The notes below the pieces were generated by a model. It did not search any database. It was given only the letters and a program-made list of their open reading frames with translations, and had not been told where the DNA came from. From assembly GCF_003614975.1 (NCBI RefSeq), contig NZ_QZWI01000001.1, positions 62,001 to 126,000 of the forward strand: a stretch of 64,000 nt of DNA, read 5' to 3'. The DNA is from Rahnella bruchi (GTDB lineage: Bacteria > Pseudomonadota > Gammaproteobacteria > Enterobacterales > Enterobacteriaceae). The translations under genes and the position numbers were made by a program. Of this stretch, positions 8,704 through 20,291 are shown piece by piece; positions within the stretch are counted from its first letter, which is position 1, and every line of letters starts with the position of its first letter.

Positions 8704-9684
8704 TCACATTTTCACCAGCATCAGCCCTGCCCTTAATCCCAAAGCGACGTTCGGATTCGGGAACAACACCACTTCCTCGTCGGCTTCCACTTTGTAGGTT
8801 TTCCCGGTTTCCTGGGCGATAACAAAACCTTTGCTGAACGCCGTAAAATTCAGGGCATCAGGCGGGACAAATAGCTGGAAATCTTCCTGCGAGCGGATCA
8901 CATCCTGCACCACGCGATAGTGCAGCAGCGGCGCGGCGGCCTCACGGGCGGGCAATGGCTCGCCGCTGACCAGCGTTTCCAGCGCGCGGCGGATACCGGT
9001 GAACTGTGCGTGATCGTTACTGCCAAACGGCAATGCCTTGCCCAGTTCCAGCGTGCAACTGTCGGCCTGAAAAACGTCGCTGCTGAAATGCGTGAAAGTA
9101 CCGCCCGGCGAGCGGTGATGCACCAGCGCATCCAGCCCGGCGGCATCAAGCCAGGTGAGCATTGCCTCGCTTTTCGCACGCGTCTGTAACGGCAACAGCC
9201 CGAAGCGCACATGTTTTGATCCGCGGATCGCCGTATGCAAATCATAGTGGAACCGCACTGTCGTCCCTGCGGCTGTCGCGCTGCGGTAAAACAGCGCCAT
9301 CACCTGTTCGAGTTCCTGCGCACGGCGGCTTTCATCGTTCGGCGTAAAACGCGCGTGACGCCCGCCAAACATGCGGTTCATATCCGCTTCGACAAACCGG
9401 TTATTAATGCGCATGGCGGGCGGATTGCCCAGCAACACCAGCAGACGGACGCGTAATTGTCGTTCGCCTGAAAGGAGTTCGCCGACCAGCTGGTTCAGCA
9501 GCTCAATCGGCGCAGTTTCATTGCCGTGGATACCGGCGGAAATCACCACCGCGGCTTCGCAGGGTTGGCGCGGTGACAGTTCGAGAATGCCCTCACCGCG
9601 CCACTGCCAGTCCAGCATTTCAGTTTGTCCGGCGGGTTCTGTTACAGCCTCGCCGGAAAGTGTCATCGCCAGTAAATCAAACAT
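8704..9684 (-). CDS. astE: Succinylglutamate desuccinylase
   Basis: Last enzyme of the arginine succinyltransferase (AST) pathway: hydrolyses N-succinylglutamate to glutamate and succinate. The product has 326 residues (E. coli: 322). It is a zinc carboxypeptidase-like protein of the AstE/AspA family: zinc ligands His53 and Glu56 in GIHGNETAP and His150 in YDLHTAIRGS, with the probable catalytic Glu213 in TLELGKALPFG. It is the distal gene of astCADBE, 18 bases after the astB stop. Confidence 0.96.
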   Translation of the reverse strand: MFDLLAMTLSGEAVTEPAGQTEMLDWQWRGEGILELSPRQPCEAAVVISAGIHGNETAPIELLNQLVGELLSGERQLRVRLLVLLGNPPAMRINNRFVEADMNRMFGGRHARFTPNDESRRAQELEQVMALFYRSATAAGTTVRFHYDLHTAIRGSKHVRFGLLPLQTRAKSEAMLTWLDAAGLDALVHHRSPGGTFTHFSSDVFQADSCTLELGKALPFGSNDHAQFTGIRRALETLVSGEPLPAREAAAPLLHYRVVQDVIRSQEDFQLFVPPDALNFTAFSKGFVIAQETGKTYKVEADEEVVLFPNPNVALGLRAGLMLVKM

Positions 9685-9702
9685 ATCTCACTCCTTTGAG
9701 GT

Positions 9703-11046
9703 TCAGCGCTGAAAAGGATAAATCGCACCCAGCCCGAGAATATTGGTCAGTTCATCGAGTGCTGTACGCACTTCGGTCAGCAGCTGAGGATCCGCCAGAT
9801 CTTTCGCCTGCATCCGGTCACGATAATGCGTATCCACCCAGGAATTAAGCCGCGTGAACTGGCTGTCGCTCATCAGCGAGGCCACATTCACCGCATTCAG
9901 TTCGTTACGGTTAAGCGCCACGCGCAGGCGCAGACACGCCGGGCCGCCGCCATTGCGCATACTTTCGCGCAGATCAAATACTTCAATCTGATCGACCGGC
10001 CCGCCGCTGTCTCTCAGTGCCGACAAATACGCCCACACCCCGATGTGCTGGCGTGATTCTTCCGGCACCACCAGCATCATTTTGCCATCCGTTTTGCTCA
10101 GTAACTGGCTGTTAAACAGATACGTTGCGACCGCATCATCGAGCGATACTTTCGACTGCGGCACTTCAATCGGCTGAAAATCCAGCTCAAGCGCTGCCAT
10201 TTTTCTGCGGATTTCGTCCAGCGCTTTGCCGGAATTAACAAACGCCTGTTCGTGATGGAAAAGCACATTGCCGTTGCTGACAGAAATTACGTCGTTGTGG
10301 AAAACGCCGCTGTCGATAGCATGCGGATTTTGCTGGATAAACACCGTGCGCTTCTCATCAAGCTGATGCAAACGGGCTATTGCGTCACTGGCTAAACGGG
10401 TCTGACGCGCCGGATAGCGCACCGGTTCGTTTTCACCGGTCGCCAGTCCGTCACGGCCATAAACAAACACCTGCACGCCGGGTTTATCGTAGGCACCGCA
10501 TAGACGGTTGTGATTGGCAGCCCCCTCATCCCCGAGCGCCGCCACCTGCGGCAGCGCATCGTGGTGAGCAAAATATTTATCCGCGTGGAATGTCGCACGC
10601 AAAATCGCAGAAGTGGTTTCCGCCTCAATCGCGCGGTGAAATTTATTATTCAGGTTGGCGACGGTAAAATGTACGCGTCCGTCCGCGCTGTCCGCCGAAG
10701 GCGAAACCGTCGCAGCATTGGCCACCCACATGGAAGACGCCGAACTCAGCGATGACAGCAAACGCGGCGAATACGCCTGCGCTTTGGTCAGGACCTCGCG
10801 ATCACTGCCGCCGAAACCCATTTTGCGCAAAGTGCTCAGATGCGGACGCTCATGCGGCGGCAAAATCCCCTGGGCAAAACCCAGGTCTGCCAGCGCTTTC
10901 ATTTTCAGCAGGCCCTGTTTCGCCGCCAGACGCGGATTCGCTACCGCATTCTGGTTTTTGGTCGAGGCTTCGTTGCCAAACGACAGCCCGGCATAATGGT
11001 GCGTCGGCCCGACTAATCCGTCGAAATTTGCTTCACATCCAGACAT
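9703..11046 (-). CDS. astB: N-succinylarginine dihydrolase
   Basis: Second step of the AST pathway: N2-succinylarginine to N2-succinylornithine plus two ammonia and CO2. The 447-residue length equals E. coli AstB. The N-terminal [20 protein letters not shown] and the [16 protein letters not shown] and [15 protein letters not shown] blocks are characteristic of this amidinotransferase-like (beta/alpha propeller) family. The open frame reaches 11202, but the ATG at 11046 has a GAGGAGACAG Shine-Dalgarno and gives the canonical start; the longer frame would overlap astD by about 145 bases. Confidence 0.97.
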   Translation of the reverse strand: MSGCEANFDGLVGPTHHYAGLSFGNEASTKNQNAVANPRLAAKQGLLKMKALADLGFAQGILPPHERPHLSTLRKMGFGGSDREVLTKAQAYSPRLLSSLSSASSMWVANAATVSPSADSADGRVHFTVANLNNKFHRAIEAETTSAILRATFHADKYFAHHDALPQVAALGDEGAANHNRLCGAYDKPGVQVFVYGRDGLATGENEPVRYPARQTRLASDAIARLHQLDEKRTVFIQQNPHAIDSGVFHNDVISVSNGNVLFHHEQAFVNSGKALDEIRRKMAALELDFQPIEVPQSKVSLDDAVATYLFNSQLLSKTDGKMMLVVPEESRQHIGVWAYLSALRDSGGPVDQIEVFDLRESMRNGGGPACLRLRVALNRNELNAVNVASLMSDSQFTRLNSWVDTHYRDRMQAKDLADPQLLTEVRTALDELTNILGLGAIYPFQR

Positions 11047-11056
11047 TCCTGTCTCC

Positions 11057-13605
<2,549 letters not shown>

Positions 13606-13633
13606 GATGCTCTACCTCATTTTACCCAATTGT

Positions 13634-14854
13634 TCACACGCATAGGCGCGCGACAGCTCGCTCAAGGCGGTTCAGCCCTTCTTCAATATCTGCGCCTGGA
13701 ATAATCAGTGACGGCGCAAAGCGCAGCACATTTGGTCCGGCAATCAGCGCAATCAACCCTTCTTCTGCCGCCAGCGTATTCAGCTGTTTGGCCTGATCTT
13801 TATAACGCTCGCTCATCACCGCGCCGAGCAGCAAACCTTGTCCGCGCACTTCGCTGAACACCTGATAGCGGTCGTTGATACGTTTAATCCCGGCGATAAA
13901 CCATTCATGGCGTTTTGTGACACCGGCTAATACTTCCGGCGTGTTAATCAGCTCAAACACTTTACCCGCCACCGCCGTCGCCAGCGGATTACCGCCGTAA
14001 GTCGTGCCGTGCGTACCCGGCTGGAATAGCGTGGAATGACGATCGGTGGTCAGCATCGCACCAATCGGGAAACCGCCGCCCAGCGCTTTGGCACTGGTCA
14101 GAATGTCCGGCACCACACCGTAATGCTGATAGGCATACAGCTCGCCGGTACGCCCGACGCCGGTTTGCACTTCATCGAAAATCAGCACCGCCTGATGTTT
14201 GTCGCACAACTCGCGCAGACCTTGCAGGAATTCGGCCTCTGCCGGAACCACGCCGCCTTCACCCTGAATGGGCTCAACGATGACGGCACAAGTGCGGGAG
14301 GAAATATGACCAGCGACCGCCGCCAGATCGTTATATGGCAGATGGGTAATCGCCTGCGGCAATGGCGCGAAATCTTCGGAATATTTTGGCTGACCGCCGG
14401 TAGTCACAGTAAACAGCGTGCGACCATGGAAGGCGTTTTTGAAGGCGATGATTTCATTCTTTTCGCCGCCGGTTTTATTGCCATAGAGCCTCGCCAGTTT
14501 CAGCGCTGCTTCGTTGGCTTCCGCACCGGAGTTACAGAAAAACACTTTGTCAGCAAAGGTGGCGTCAATCAGTTGTTTAGCCAGACGCAGCACCGGCTCG
14601 TTGGTGTAACCGTTGCCCAGATGCCAGACTTTGTCCGCCTGTTCATGCAATGTTTTACGGATTTCCGGATGCGCATGACCCAGCGCATTCACGGCGATGC
14701 CACCCGCAAAATCGACATAATCTTTGCCCGCCTGGTCCCACAGCCAGGATCCTTCTCCACGCACGGGGATAAACGCCGCAGGGGCATATACCGGCACCAT
14801 CCAGTCATCAAAGTTCTGGCGGCTGACGTTTTGTGGGTGCTGTTGGTGTTCCAT
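13634..14854 (-). CDS. astC: Succinylornithine transaminase (AstC/ArgD type)
   Basis: PLP-dependent class III aminotransferase converting N-succinylornithine and 2-oxoglutarate to N-succinylglutamate semialdehyde and glutamate. 406 residues. PLP site: [10 protein letters not shown] (108-117), Asp228 in IFDEVQTG and Schiff-base Lys256 in [15 protein letters not shown]. Sequence alone does not separate AstC from the biosynthetic ArgD; leading position in astCADBE makes the catabolic role the natural call. Shine-Dalgarno AAGAGG 5-6 bases before the ATG. Confidence 0.94.
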   Translation of the reverse strand: MEHQQHPQNVSRQNFDDWMVPVYAPAAFIPVRGEGSWLWDQAGKDYVDFAGGIAVNALGHAHPEIRKTLHEQADKVWHLGNGYTNEPVLRLAKQLIDATFADKVFFCNSGAEANEAALKLARLYGNKTGGEKNEIIAFKNAFHGRTLFTVTTGGQPKYSEDFAPLPQAITHLPYNDLAAVAGHISSRTCAVIVEPIQGEGGVVPAEAEFLQGLRELCDKHQAVLIFDEVQTGVGRTGELYAYQHYGVVPDILTSAKALGGGFPIGAMLTTDRHSTLFQPGTHGTTYGGNPLATAVAGKVFELINTPEVLAGVTKRHEWFIAGIKRINDRYQVFSEVRGQGLLLGAVMSERYKDQAKQLNTLAAEEGLIALIAGPNVLRFAPSLIIPGADIEEGLNRLERAVARLCV

Positions 14855-15180
14855 ATAAACCTCTTAATGTAAGACCAGTGACTGGCTGAATTCAGGGTGC
14901 AGGAGTCCGCCCCCCATACCGGCAGGAAATCTGGTTATTGGTTTGTTATTTAAAAGTTAATAAATAATCTCACTCAGTCACATCATAGAGTGCAGTCTTC
15001 ATGCCAGCAAAGGAAAAAAGTGAATAAAAAAAGTGACATTGAGAAAAAACAACCACTTAATACCGCCTGTTATTCACTTTAAATGCATAAAAAATGAATA
15101 AATTAAAAAATCCCCTTTCGTAGCAACAAGGGCTTAAGAATGAGTATGCAGGGAAATAATTTCATTCCGGCTGTAATGTT
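14855..15180. promoter_or_regulatory. Upstream control region of the ast operon
   Basis: AT-rich block upstream of astC without a coding frame. In E. coli ast is driven by sigma-54/NtrC and activated by ArgR. On the - strand a GG-N10-GC pair exists 45-60 bases before astC (near 14899-14912) but matches the sigma-54 consensus poorly. ArgR-like half-sites (TGAAT/ATTCA) occur at 15021-15025, 15072-15076 and 15095-15099 in the AT-rich stretch. These are hints only. Confidence 0.3.
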
Positions 15181-15195
15181 TTGTGCAGGATTGTG

Positions 15196-15239
15196 ATCGG
15201 GCGCGTATCGCATCTGCCCTTTCGGGCACAGCGCCCGAT
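15196..15239. other. Nested hairpin in the ast / sugar-ABC intergenic region
   Basis: Outer stem ATCGGGCGC/GCGCCCGAT (15196-15204 with 15231-15239) encloses an inner stem TGCCC/GGGCA (15215-15219 with 15224-15228). No T-tract follows on either side, so this is not a simple terminator. It lies about 390 bases before the next gene. The rest of 15240-15630 is AT-rich and shows nothing else I can name. Confidence 0.45.
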
Positions 15240-15630
15240 TAAGGTGCAGTTTCGCACTGTTCTGGCGCATCCGTTCCCCGTGATCCTGTTCACACTCTGT
15301 GCAAATAAAAAACAGCGCCCCGTCTTTCTTTATGAAAAATCCCAGCGATGCTGTTTTATTGTATTTTATTTGTTAATTGTTTGTTCCATATTTGTTTCCT
15401 TGTTATCGGTAACGCTTGATGCCTGCGCATTTCCTCAGTACACCGCTGGAATTAATTAACTTATATTTTACATATAAAATCATTTTATTTAACAATTAAG
15501 GGCTTTGATCACATTCCGTTCACGACCATGCGAAAAGCGCTTTCCTGTTAAGTTAATCTCTGAGTGTGGAATAAATGACCACTGCCCGTTCCCCTACACA
15601 AGAACAGAACATCATAAGAAAGGTACCGAC

Positions 15631-16617
15631 ATGAAATTTAACCTCGCATTAGTCAGTGCATGTGTGGTTTCAGCATGCATGTTATTCACAACACCGTCAT
15701 TCGCCGCCAAAACTTACGACATCGCCGTCGTCGCCAAAGTGACTGGCATTCCGTGGTTCGCCCGTATGGAAGTCGGCGTGAAAGAAGCCGCGCAGAAACT
15801 GGATGTCAATGCCTATCAGGTAGGTGCCTCCACCCCGGACCCTGCCCAGCAAGTTAAAGTGATTGAAGATTTGATCGCCAAAAAAGTCGACGCGATTATC
15901 GTGGTACCGAACGACGCCAAAGTGCTCGAACCGGTGCTGAAAAAAGCGCGCGATCAGGGCATTGTGGTGTTAACGCATGAATCGCCGGACCAGCAAATTG
16001 GTCAGTGGGATATCGAAACTATCGACAGCCAGAAATATGCCGAAGCCAATATGGATGAGCTGGCTAAAGATATGGGTGGCAAAGGCGGTTACGCCATTTA
16101 TGTCGGTTCCCTGACCGTGCCATTGCATAACGCCTGGGCAGATGCCGCGATTAAATATCAGAAAGAAAAATACCCGGATATGCATGAAGTTACTTCGCGC
16201 CTGCCGGTCGCAGAAAACATCGACAAGTCTTACTCCACCACGCTGGATTTAATGAAAACCTATCCTGATCTGAAAGGGATTATCGGTTTCGGCTCACTCG
16301 GCCCAATCGGTGCCGGTCAGGCGGTTCAGCAGAAACGTGCGAAAAACAAAATCGCGGTGGTGGGCATCGCCATGCCTGCTCAGGCGGCCCCATACCTGAT
16401 GCGAGGGGATGTTAAGAAAGTGCTGTTGTGGGATCCGAAAGATGCCGGTTACGCCTTAGTCACCGTCGCCGACCAGTTGTTGCAGGGTAAAGAAGTCACC
16501 AAAGACCTGAGCATCGAAGGGCTGGGTAAAGCTGATGTGGATATGGATAAACACGTGATCCGCTTTAATAAAATTCTGGAAGTCACACCAGAGAATGCGA
16601 AATCACTCGGCTTCTGA
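15631..16617 (+). CDS. Sugar ABC transporter periplasmic binding protein (LsrB/RhaS-like)
   Basis: Periplasmic binding protein of the Peripla_BP_4 type, 328 residues. A signal peptide spans about residues 1-24 (MKFNLALVSACVVSACMLFT..., cleavage after SFA). The mature part runs YDIAVVAKVTGIPWFARMEVG, then DAIIVVPNDAKVLEPVLKKA and VVLTHESPD, resembling the AI-2 and rhamnose binding proteins LsrB and RhaS. The longer open frame to 15505 is excluded by the AGAAAGG Shine-Dalgarno before 15631 and by the signal peptide. It heads a run of transporter, kinase and isomerase genes; an intergenic hairpin separates it from the ATPase. The ligand is unknown: pentose/pentulose is my inference from the kinase. 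Confidence 0.85.
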   Translation: MKFNLALVSACVVSACMLFTTPSFAAKTYDIAVVAKVTGIPWFARMEVGVKEAAQKLDVNAYQVGASTPDPAQQVKVIEDLIAKKVDAIIVVPNDAKVLEPVLKKARDQGIVVLTHESPDQQIGQWDIETIDSQKYAEANMDELAKDMGGKGGYAIYVGSLTVPLHNAWADAAIKYQKEKYPDMHEVTSRLPVAENIDKSYSTTLDLMKTYPDLKGIIGFGSLGPIGAGQAVQQKRAKNKIAVVGIAMPAQAAPYLMRGDVKKVLLWDPKDAGYALVTVADQLLQGKEVTKDLSIEGLGKADVDMDKHVIRFNKILEVTPENAKSLGF

Positions 16618-16697
16618 TTTAACTTTTTAATTATTTTATTTATCGGATATTTACCGGAGATAGATTTATCTCCAACGCCACACCAGGCAAATAGAAA

Positions 16698-16729
16698 CAG
16701 ATACGGCGTTGTATGCTGTGCCGTATCTG
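16698..16729 (+). other. Intercistronic hairpin after the sugar-binding protein gene
   Basis: Stem CAGATACGGC/GCCGTATCTG (16698-16707 with 16720-16729), 12-base loop, no T-tract. Its place between the binding-protein gene and the ATPase gene fits an mRNA-stabilising or attenuating element that allows higher binding-protein expression. Confidence 0.6.
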
Positions 16730-16786
16730 AATTTCTAATCAGACATTGAATACTTATTCTAAATAGAACGTTGTAAGGATAATGTG

Positions 16787-18325
16787 ATGAATATACTCAC
16801 TCCGTCGTCCAGTTCGCGCACGTCCCCTGCCCCTGCTGAGGCCTTTATCAGCCTCGAAAAAATCAGTAAAAAATTCCCCGGCGTATTAGCGCTGGATAAT
16901 GTCAGCCTGACGCTGAATAAAGGCGAAGTGCATTGTCTGGCCGGTCAGAATGGCTGCGGAAAAAGCACCATAATTAAAGTCATTTCTGGTGTGTATCAGC
17001 CGGAAAAAGGCGCGGCGATCACGCTCGACGGAAAACTCTTTCATACCCTCACGCCGCAACTTTCTTCTTATTACGGCATTCAGGTTATTTATCAGGACTT
17101 GTCTTTATTTCCGAATTTATCGGTGGCCGAAAATATCGCCATTCACCGTTATTTACCGGGGGGCGATTTTTGGGTACATCGCGAGGCAATGCGCAAAAAA
17201 GCTGTCGCCGCGATGCAACGTGTCGGGGTTTCTCTCGATCCGGACCGTAAAGTCGAAAAACTCTCGATCGCGGACCGTCAGTTAGTGGCAATATGCCGCG
17301 CAATCGCCGCTGACGCCAGCCTTGTGATCATGGATGAACCCACCGCGTCACTGACCCGCACCGAGGTAAATGGCCTGCTGCGGGTAGTCAATGAGCTGAA
17401 AGCCGCTGGTATCTGCGTGGTGTTTGTCAGTCACCGTCTGGATGAGGTGATGGAAGTTGCCGACCGTATCAGCGTGATGCGCGACGGCAAACTGGTGGGG
17501 ACGTATCCGGCCAGCGAACTCGACAGCAATGAGCTGGCATTCCTGATGACCGGACAGCGTTTTACCTACAGCCACCTGCCGCATCGCGCACCGGCAGATG
17601 TGACACCGCTGCTGGAAGTCAGCCATCTGAGCCGCAAAGGCCAGTATCAGGATATTTCGCTGTCGCTGCGACAGGGCGAAATCACCTCGATTATCGGTCT
17701 GCTGGGTTCAGGGCGTACGGAACTGTGTCTGAGCCTGTTCGGCATGAGCCAGCCGGACAGCGGTGAAATCCGCGTTAACGGCAATGCAGTGAAATTTCAC
17801 AGCAATCGCGACGCTATCCGCCAGGGTATCGCCTATGTGTCGGAAGACCGTCTGACGCAGGGGCTGATTATGGAGCAGTCCATTTACGACAACACGCTGG
17901 TGTCGATTTTCGACAAGTTACACACCGGCACCGGCCTGATGGACCACCGCAAAGCCGCATCAGTGGTGAAAGACCTGATCCGCGACCTGAATATTAAAGT
18001 ATCCGACAGCGGTCTGCCGGTGAAAACGCTTTCCGGCGGTAACGCCCAGCGTATCGCTATCGCCAAATGGGTCGCGACTCAGCCACATATTCTGATCCTC
18101 GATTCACCAACCGTCGGCGTCGATATCGCCAACAAAGAAGGGATTTACCGCATCGCGCGGGATCTGGCGGAATCAGGGATGGCGGTGCTGATGATTTGCG
18201 ATGAAATTCCGGAAGCTTATTACAACAGTCACCGCGTGCTGGTGATGCGCAAAGGCCAGATGGTCGCGGAATTCGCCCCGCACCAGAGCAGCGAAGCGCA
18301 GATTGCGGAGGCGATCAATGGATAA
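16787..18325 (+). CDS. Sugar ABC transporter ATP-binding protein (two ATPase domains)
   Basis: Cytoplasmic ATPase of the CUT2 class with two fused nucleotide-binding domains, 512 residues. Domain 1: Walker A GQNGCGKST, signature replaced by LSIADRQLV and Walker B LVIMDEPTASL. Domain 2: a degenerate Walker A (GLLGSGRTEL), a good signature LSGGNAQRIAIAKW and LILDSPTVGVD. A degenerate site in one half is normal for this class. Codon 16787 (ATG) is preferred to the upstream GTG at 16784 because AAGGAT lies six bases before it. Its end overlaps the first permease by eight bases. Confidence 0.9.
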   Translation: MNILTPSSSSRTSPAPAEAFISLEKISKKFPGVLALDNVSLTLNKGEVHCLAGQNGCGKSTIIKVISGVYQPEKGAAITLDGKLFHTLTPQLSSYYGIQVIYQDLSLFPNLSVAENIAIHRYLPGGDFWVHREAMRKKAVAAMQRVGVSLDPDRKVEKLSIADRQLVAICRAIAADASLVIMDEPTASLTRTEVNGLLRVVNELKAAGICVVFVSHRLDEVMEVADRISVMRDGKLVGTYPASELDSNELAFLMTGQRFTYSHLPHRAPADVTPLLEVSHLSRKGQYQDISLSLRQGEITSIIGLLGSGRTELCLSLFGMSQPDSGEIRVNGNAVKFHSNRDAIRQGIAYVSEDRLTQGLIMEQSIYDNTLVSIFDKLHTGTGLMDHRKAASVVKDLIRDLNIKVSDSGLPVKTLSGGNAQRIAIAKWVATQPHILILDSPTVGVDIANKEGIYRIARDLAESGMAVLMICDEIPEAYYNSHRVLVMRKGQMVAEFAPHQSSEAQIAEAING

Positions 18326-19307
18326 CAAATCTCTCTCGAAACTGTTTTCCCAGCACGAATTCTGGCTGGGATTACTGGTGCTGCTGCTGGTGATTGGTCT
18401 GAGCGTCAGTACCAATGAGTTTATGACCCTCGGCAACCTGACCGACGTCGCGACCAGTTACGCCATCCTCGGTATTCTGGCCTGCGGCCTGTTCGTGGTG
18501 CTGATAGCCGGTGGTATCGACATCTCCTTCCCGGCTGTGACGTCTATCGGTCAGTACGTGATGGCGAGTTACATCATTCATCACGGCGGCAGTTTTCCGC
18601 TGGCGTTTGCCATGTCGATGGGCACCGGTTTACTGCTCGGGCTGGTCAACGGCTTTCTGGTGTACTGGCTGCGCGTTCCGGCCATCATCATCACCATCGC
18701 TACGCTGAACCTGTTCTACGGTTTGCTGGTGTATCTGACCAATGGCACCTGGCTGTACGGTTTCCCGGACTGGTTTATGAATGGCATTAACTGGTTCTCC
18801 TTTACCGCCGCCGATGGTTACGACTATGGCCTGACACTGCCGCTGCTCAGTTTGCTGGGGGTTATCATCGCCACCGGCGTGCTGATGAACCGCACCCGCG
18901 TCGGACGTCAGATTTACGCCATGGGCAGCAACCGTGACGCCGCGTCGCGCCTGGGTCTGAACATCCTGCGTCTGCATTTTTACGTTTACGGTTTTATGGG
19001 ATTACTGGCGGGTATTGCTGCCGTGGTTCAGGCACAAATCACCCAGTCTGTTGCGCCTAACTCCCTGCTCGGCTATGAGCTGACGGTACTGGCAGCGGTG
19101 GTATTAGGCGGCACCAGCATGACCGGCGGACGCGGTTCACTCACCGGTACCATCCTTGGCGTCATGCTGCTGGCCTTCCTGCAAAACGGTCTGACCCTGC
19201 TGAGTATTTCGTCCTACTGGCATCAGGTTTTCAGCGGCGTGATCATTCTGGTCAGCATCAGCAGCACCGCGTGGAATGAAAAACGCAAACTGGCAAAGGG
19301 AATGTGA
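18318..19307 (+). CDS. Sugar ABC transporter permease 1
   Basis: Inner-membrane permease of the BPD_transp_2 (RbsC/AraH/LsrC) family, 329 residues with about ten hydrophobic segments. Visible family motif: LAAVVLGGTSMTGGRGSLTGTILG near the C-terminus, the ATPase-contact loop. The start ATG at 18318 is preceded by GGAGG with a spacing of six and overlaps the ATPase stop (TAA at 18323-18325). The second permease starts one base after its stop. Confidence 0.9.
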   Translation: MDNKSLSKLFSQHEFWLGLLVLLLVIGLSVSTNEFMTLGNLTDVATSYAILGILACGLFVVLIAGGIDISFPAVTSIGQYVMASYIIHHGGSFPLAFAMSMGTGLLLGLVNGFLVYWLRVPAIIITIATLNLFYGLLVYLTNGTWLYGFPDWFMNGINWFSFTAADGYDYGLTLPLLSLLGVIIATGVLMNRTRVGRQIYAMGSNRDAASRLGLNILRLHFYVYGFMGLLAGIAAVVQAQITQSVAPNSLLGYELTVLAAVVLGGTSMTGGRGSLTGTILGVMLLAFLQNGLTLLSISSYWHQVFSGVIILVSISSTAWNEKRKLAKGM

Positions 19308-19308
19308 C

Positions 19309-20262
19309 ATGACAACCTTAACCCGATTCTTTCCCGGCGACCGCATCATCCGTTTGCAGTTGCTGATCATCGTCGCCGTTGCGGTGTTGTTCTCGTTCAC
19401 GCTGGGTGGCAGTTTTTACAGCATCGGCAATTTTCAGTCGATCTCCTCGCAGTTGCCGATTCTGGGCATGCTGGCACTGGGGATGGGCATCACCATGCTC
19501 ACCGGCGGTATTAACCTTTCAGTGATTGCCGGAGCGAACGCCTGTTCGCTGGCGATGGCGGCCATTCTGGTGGCGCACCCGGATCAGCCGGAATATTTCG
19601 CGCTGGCGATGCTCGCCGGTCTGGCCGTTGCGGTGGTCATTGGTGTTCTCAACGGGGCATTGATCGCTTATATCGGCGTCTCGCCGATTCTGGCGACGCT
19701 CGGCACCATGACGCTGATCGCCGGGCTGAATATTCTGCTGACCAGCGGCGCGGTGATTTCCGGTTTCCCGGCGGCAATCCAGTATCTCAGCAACGGCAGT
19801 TTGCTCGGTATTCCGGTCGCGCTGCTGTTATTCCTGCTGGTCGCCCTGCTTTTATGGGTATTGCTCGAACACACCACGCTTGGCCGCAGCCTGTATCTGA
19901 TGGGTTCCAACGAACAGGCCACGCGCTTTAGTGGCGTTAACACCCACAAAGTGACCATCGCGGTGTACGTGCTTTCCGCCCTGCTCGGCTGGGGCGCGGC
20001 ACTGCTGATGATGTCCAAATTTAACTCGGCGAAAGCAGGCTACGGTGACTCGTATTTGCTGGTGACTATTCTGGCCTCGGTCCTCGGCGGGATTAATCCC
20101 GACGGCGGATTCGGGCGGGTCATCGGGCTGGTACTGGCACTGATCGTCCTGCAAATGCTGGAAAGCGGCCTGAACCTGATGGGCGTCAGCAGTTATCTGA
20201 CGATGGCCCTGTGGGGCGGCGTCCTGATCCTGTTTATCGCTCTGCAAAACAGAAAATCTTAA
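19309..20262 (+). CDS. Sugar ABC transporter permease 2
   Basis: Second BPD_transp_2-family permease, 317 residues, with about nine hydrophobic segments. The start MTTLTRFFPGDRIIRLQ at 19309 is preceded by AAAGGG. The family loop is VTILASVLGGINPDGGFGRVIG; GGINPDGG replaces the usual GGTS-GGRG pattern. Together with permease 1 it would form a heterodimeric channel, as in the LsrC-LsrD arrangement. The kinase gene starts 29 bases downstream. Confidence 0.9.
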   Translation: MTTLTRFFPGDRIIRLQLLIIVAVAVLFSFTLGGSFYSIGNFQSISSQLPILGMLALGMGITMLTGGINLSVIAGANACSLAMAAILVAHPDQPEYFALAMLAGLAVAVVIGVLNGALIAYIGVSPILATLGTMTLIAGLNILLTSGAVISGFPAAIQYLSNGSLLGIPVALLLFLLVALLLWVLLEHTTLGRSLYLMGSNEQATRFSGVNTHKVTIAVYVLSALLGWGAALLMMSKFNSAKAGYGDSYLLVTILASVLGGINPDGGFGRVIGLVLALIVLQMLESGLNLMGVSSYLTMALWGGVLILFIALQNRKS

Positions 20263-20291
20263 GCGAAAGCTTTTTACCGAAGGGAAAGAAC

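Noticed and set aside
14036..14872. 278-residue open frame opposite astC
   Set aside because: Antisense shadow of a clearly recognisable transaminase gene.
14895..14915. Sigma-54 promoter before astC
   Set aside because: A GG-N10-GC pair is present on the - strand, but flanking bases fit the consensus poorly; kept only as a low-confidence remark.
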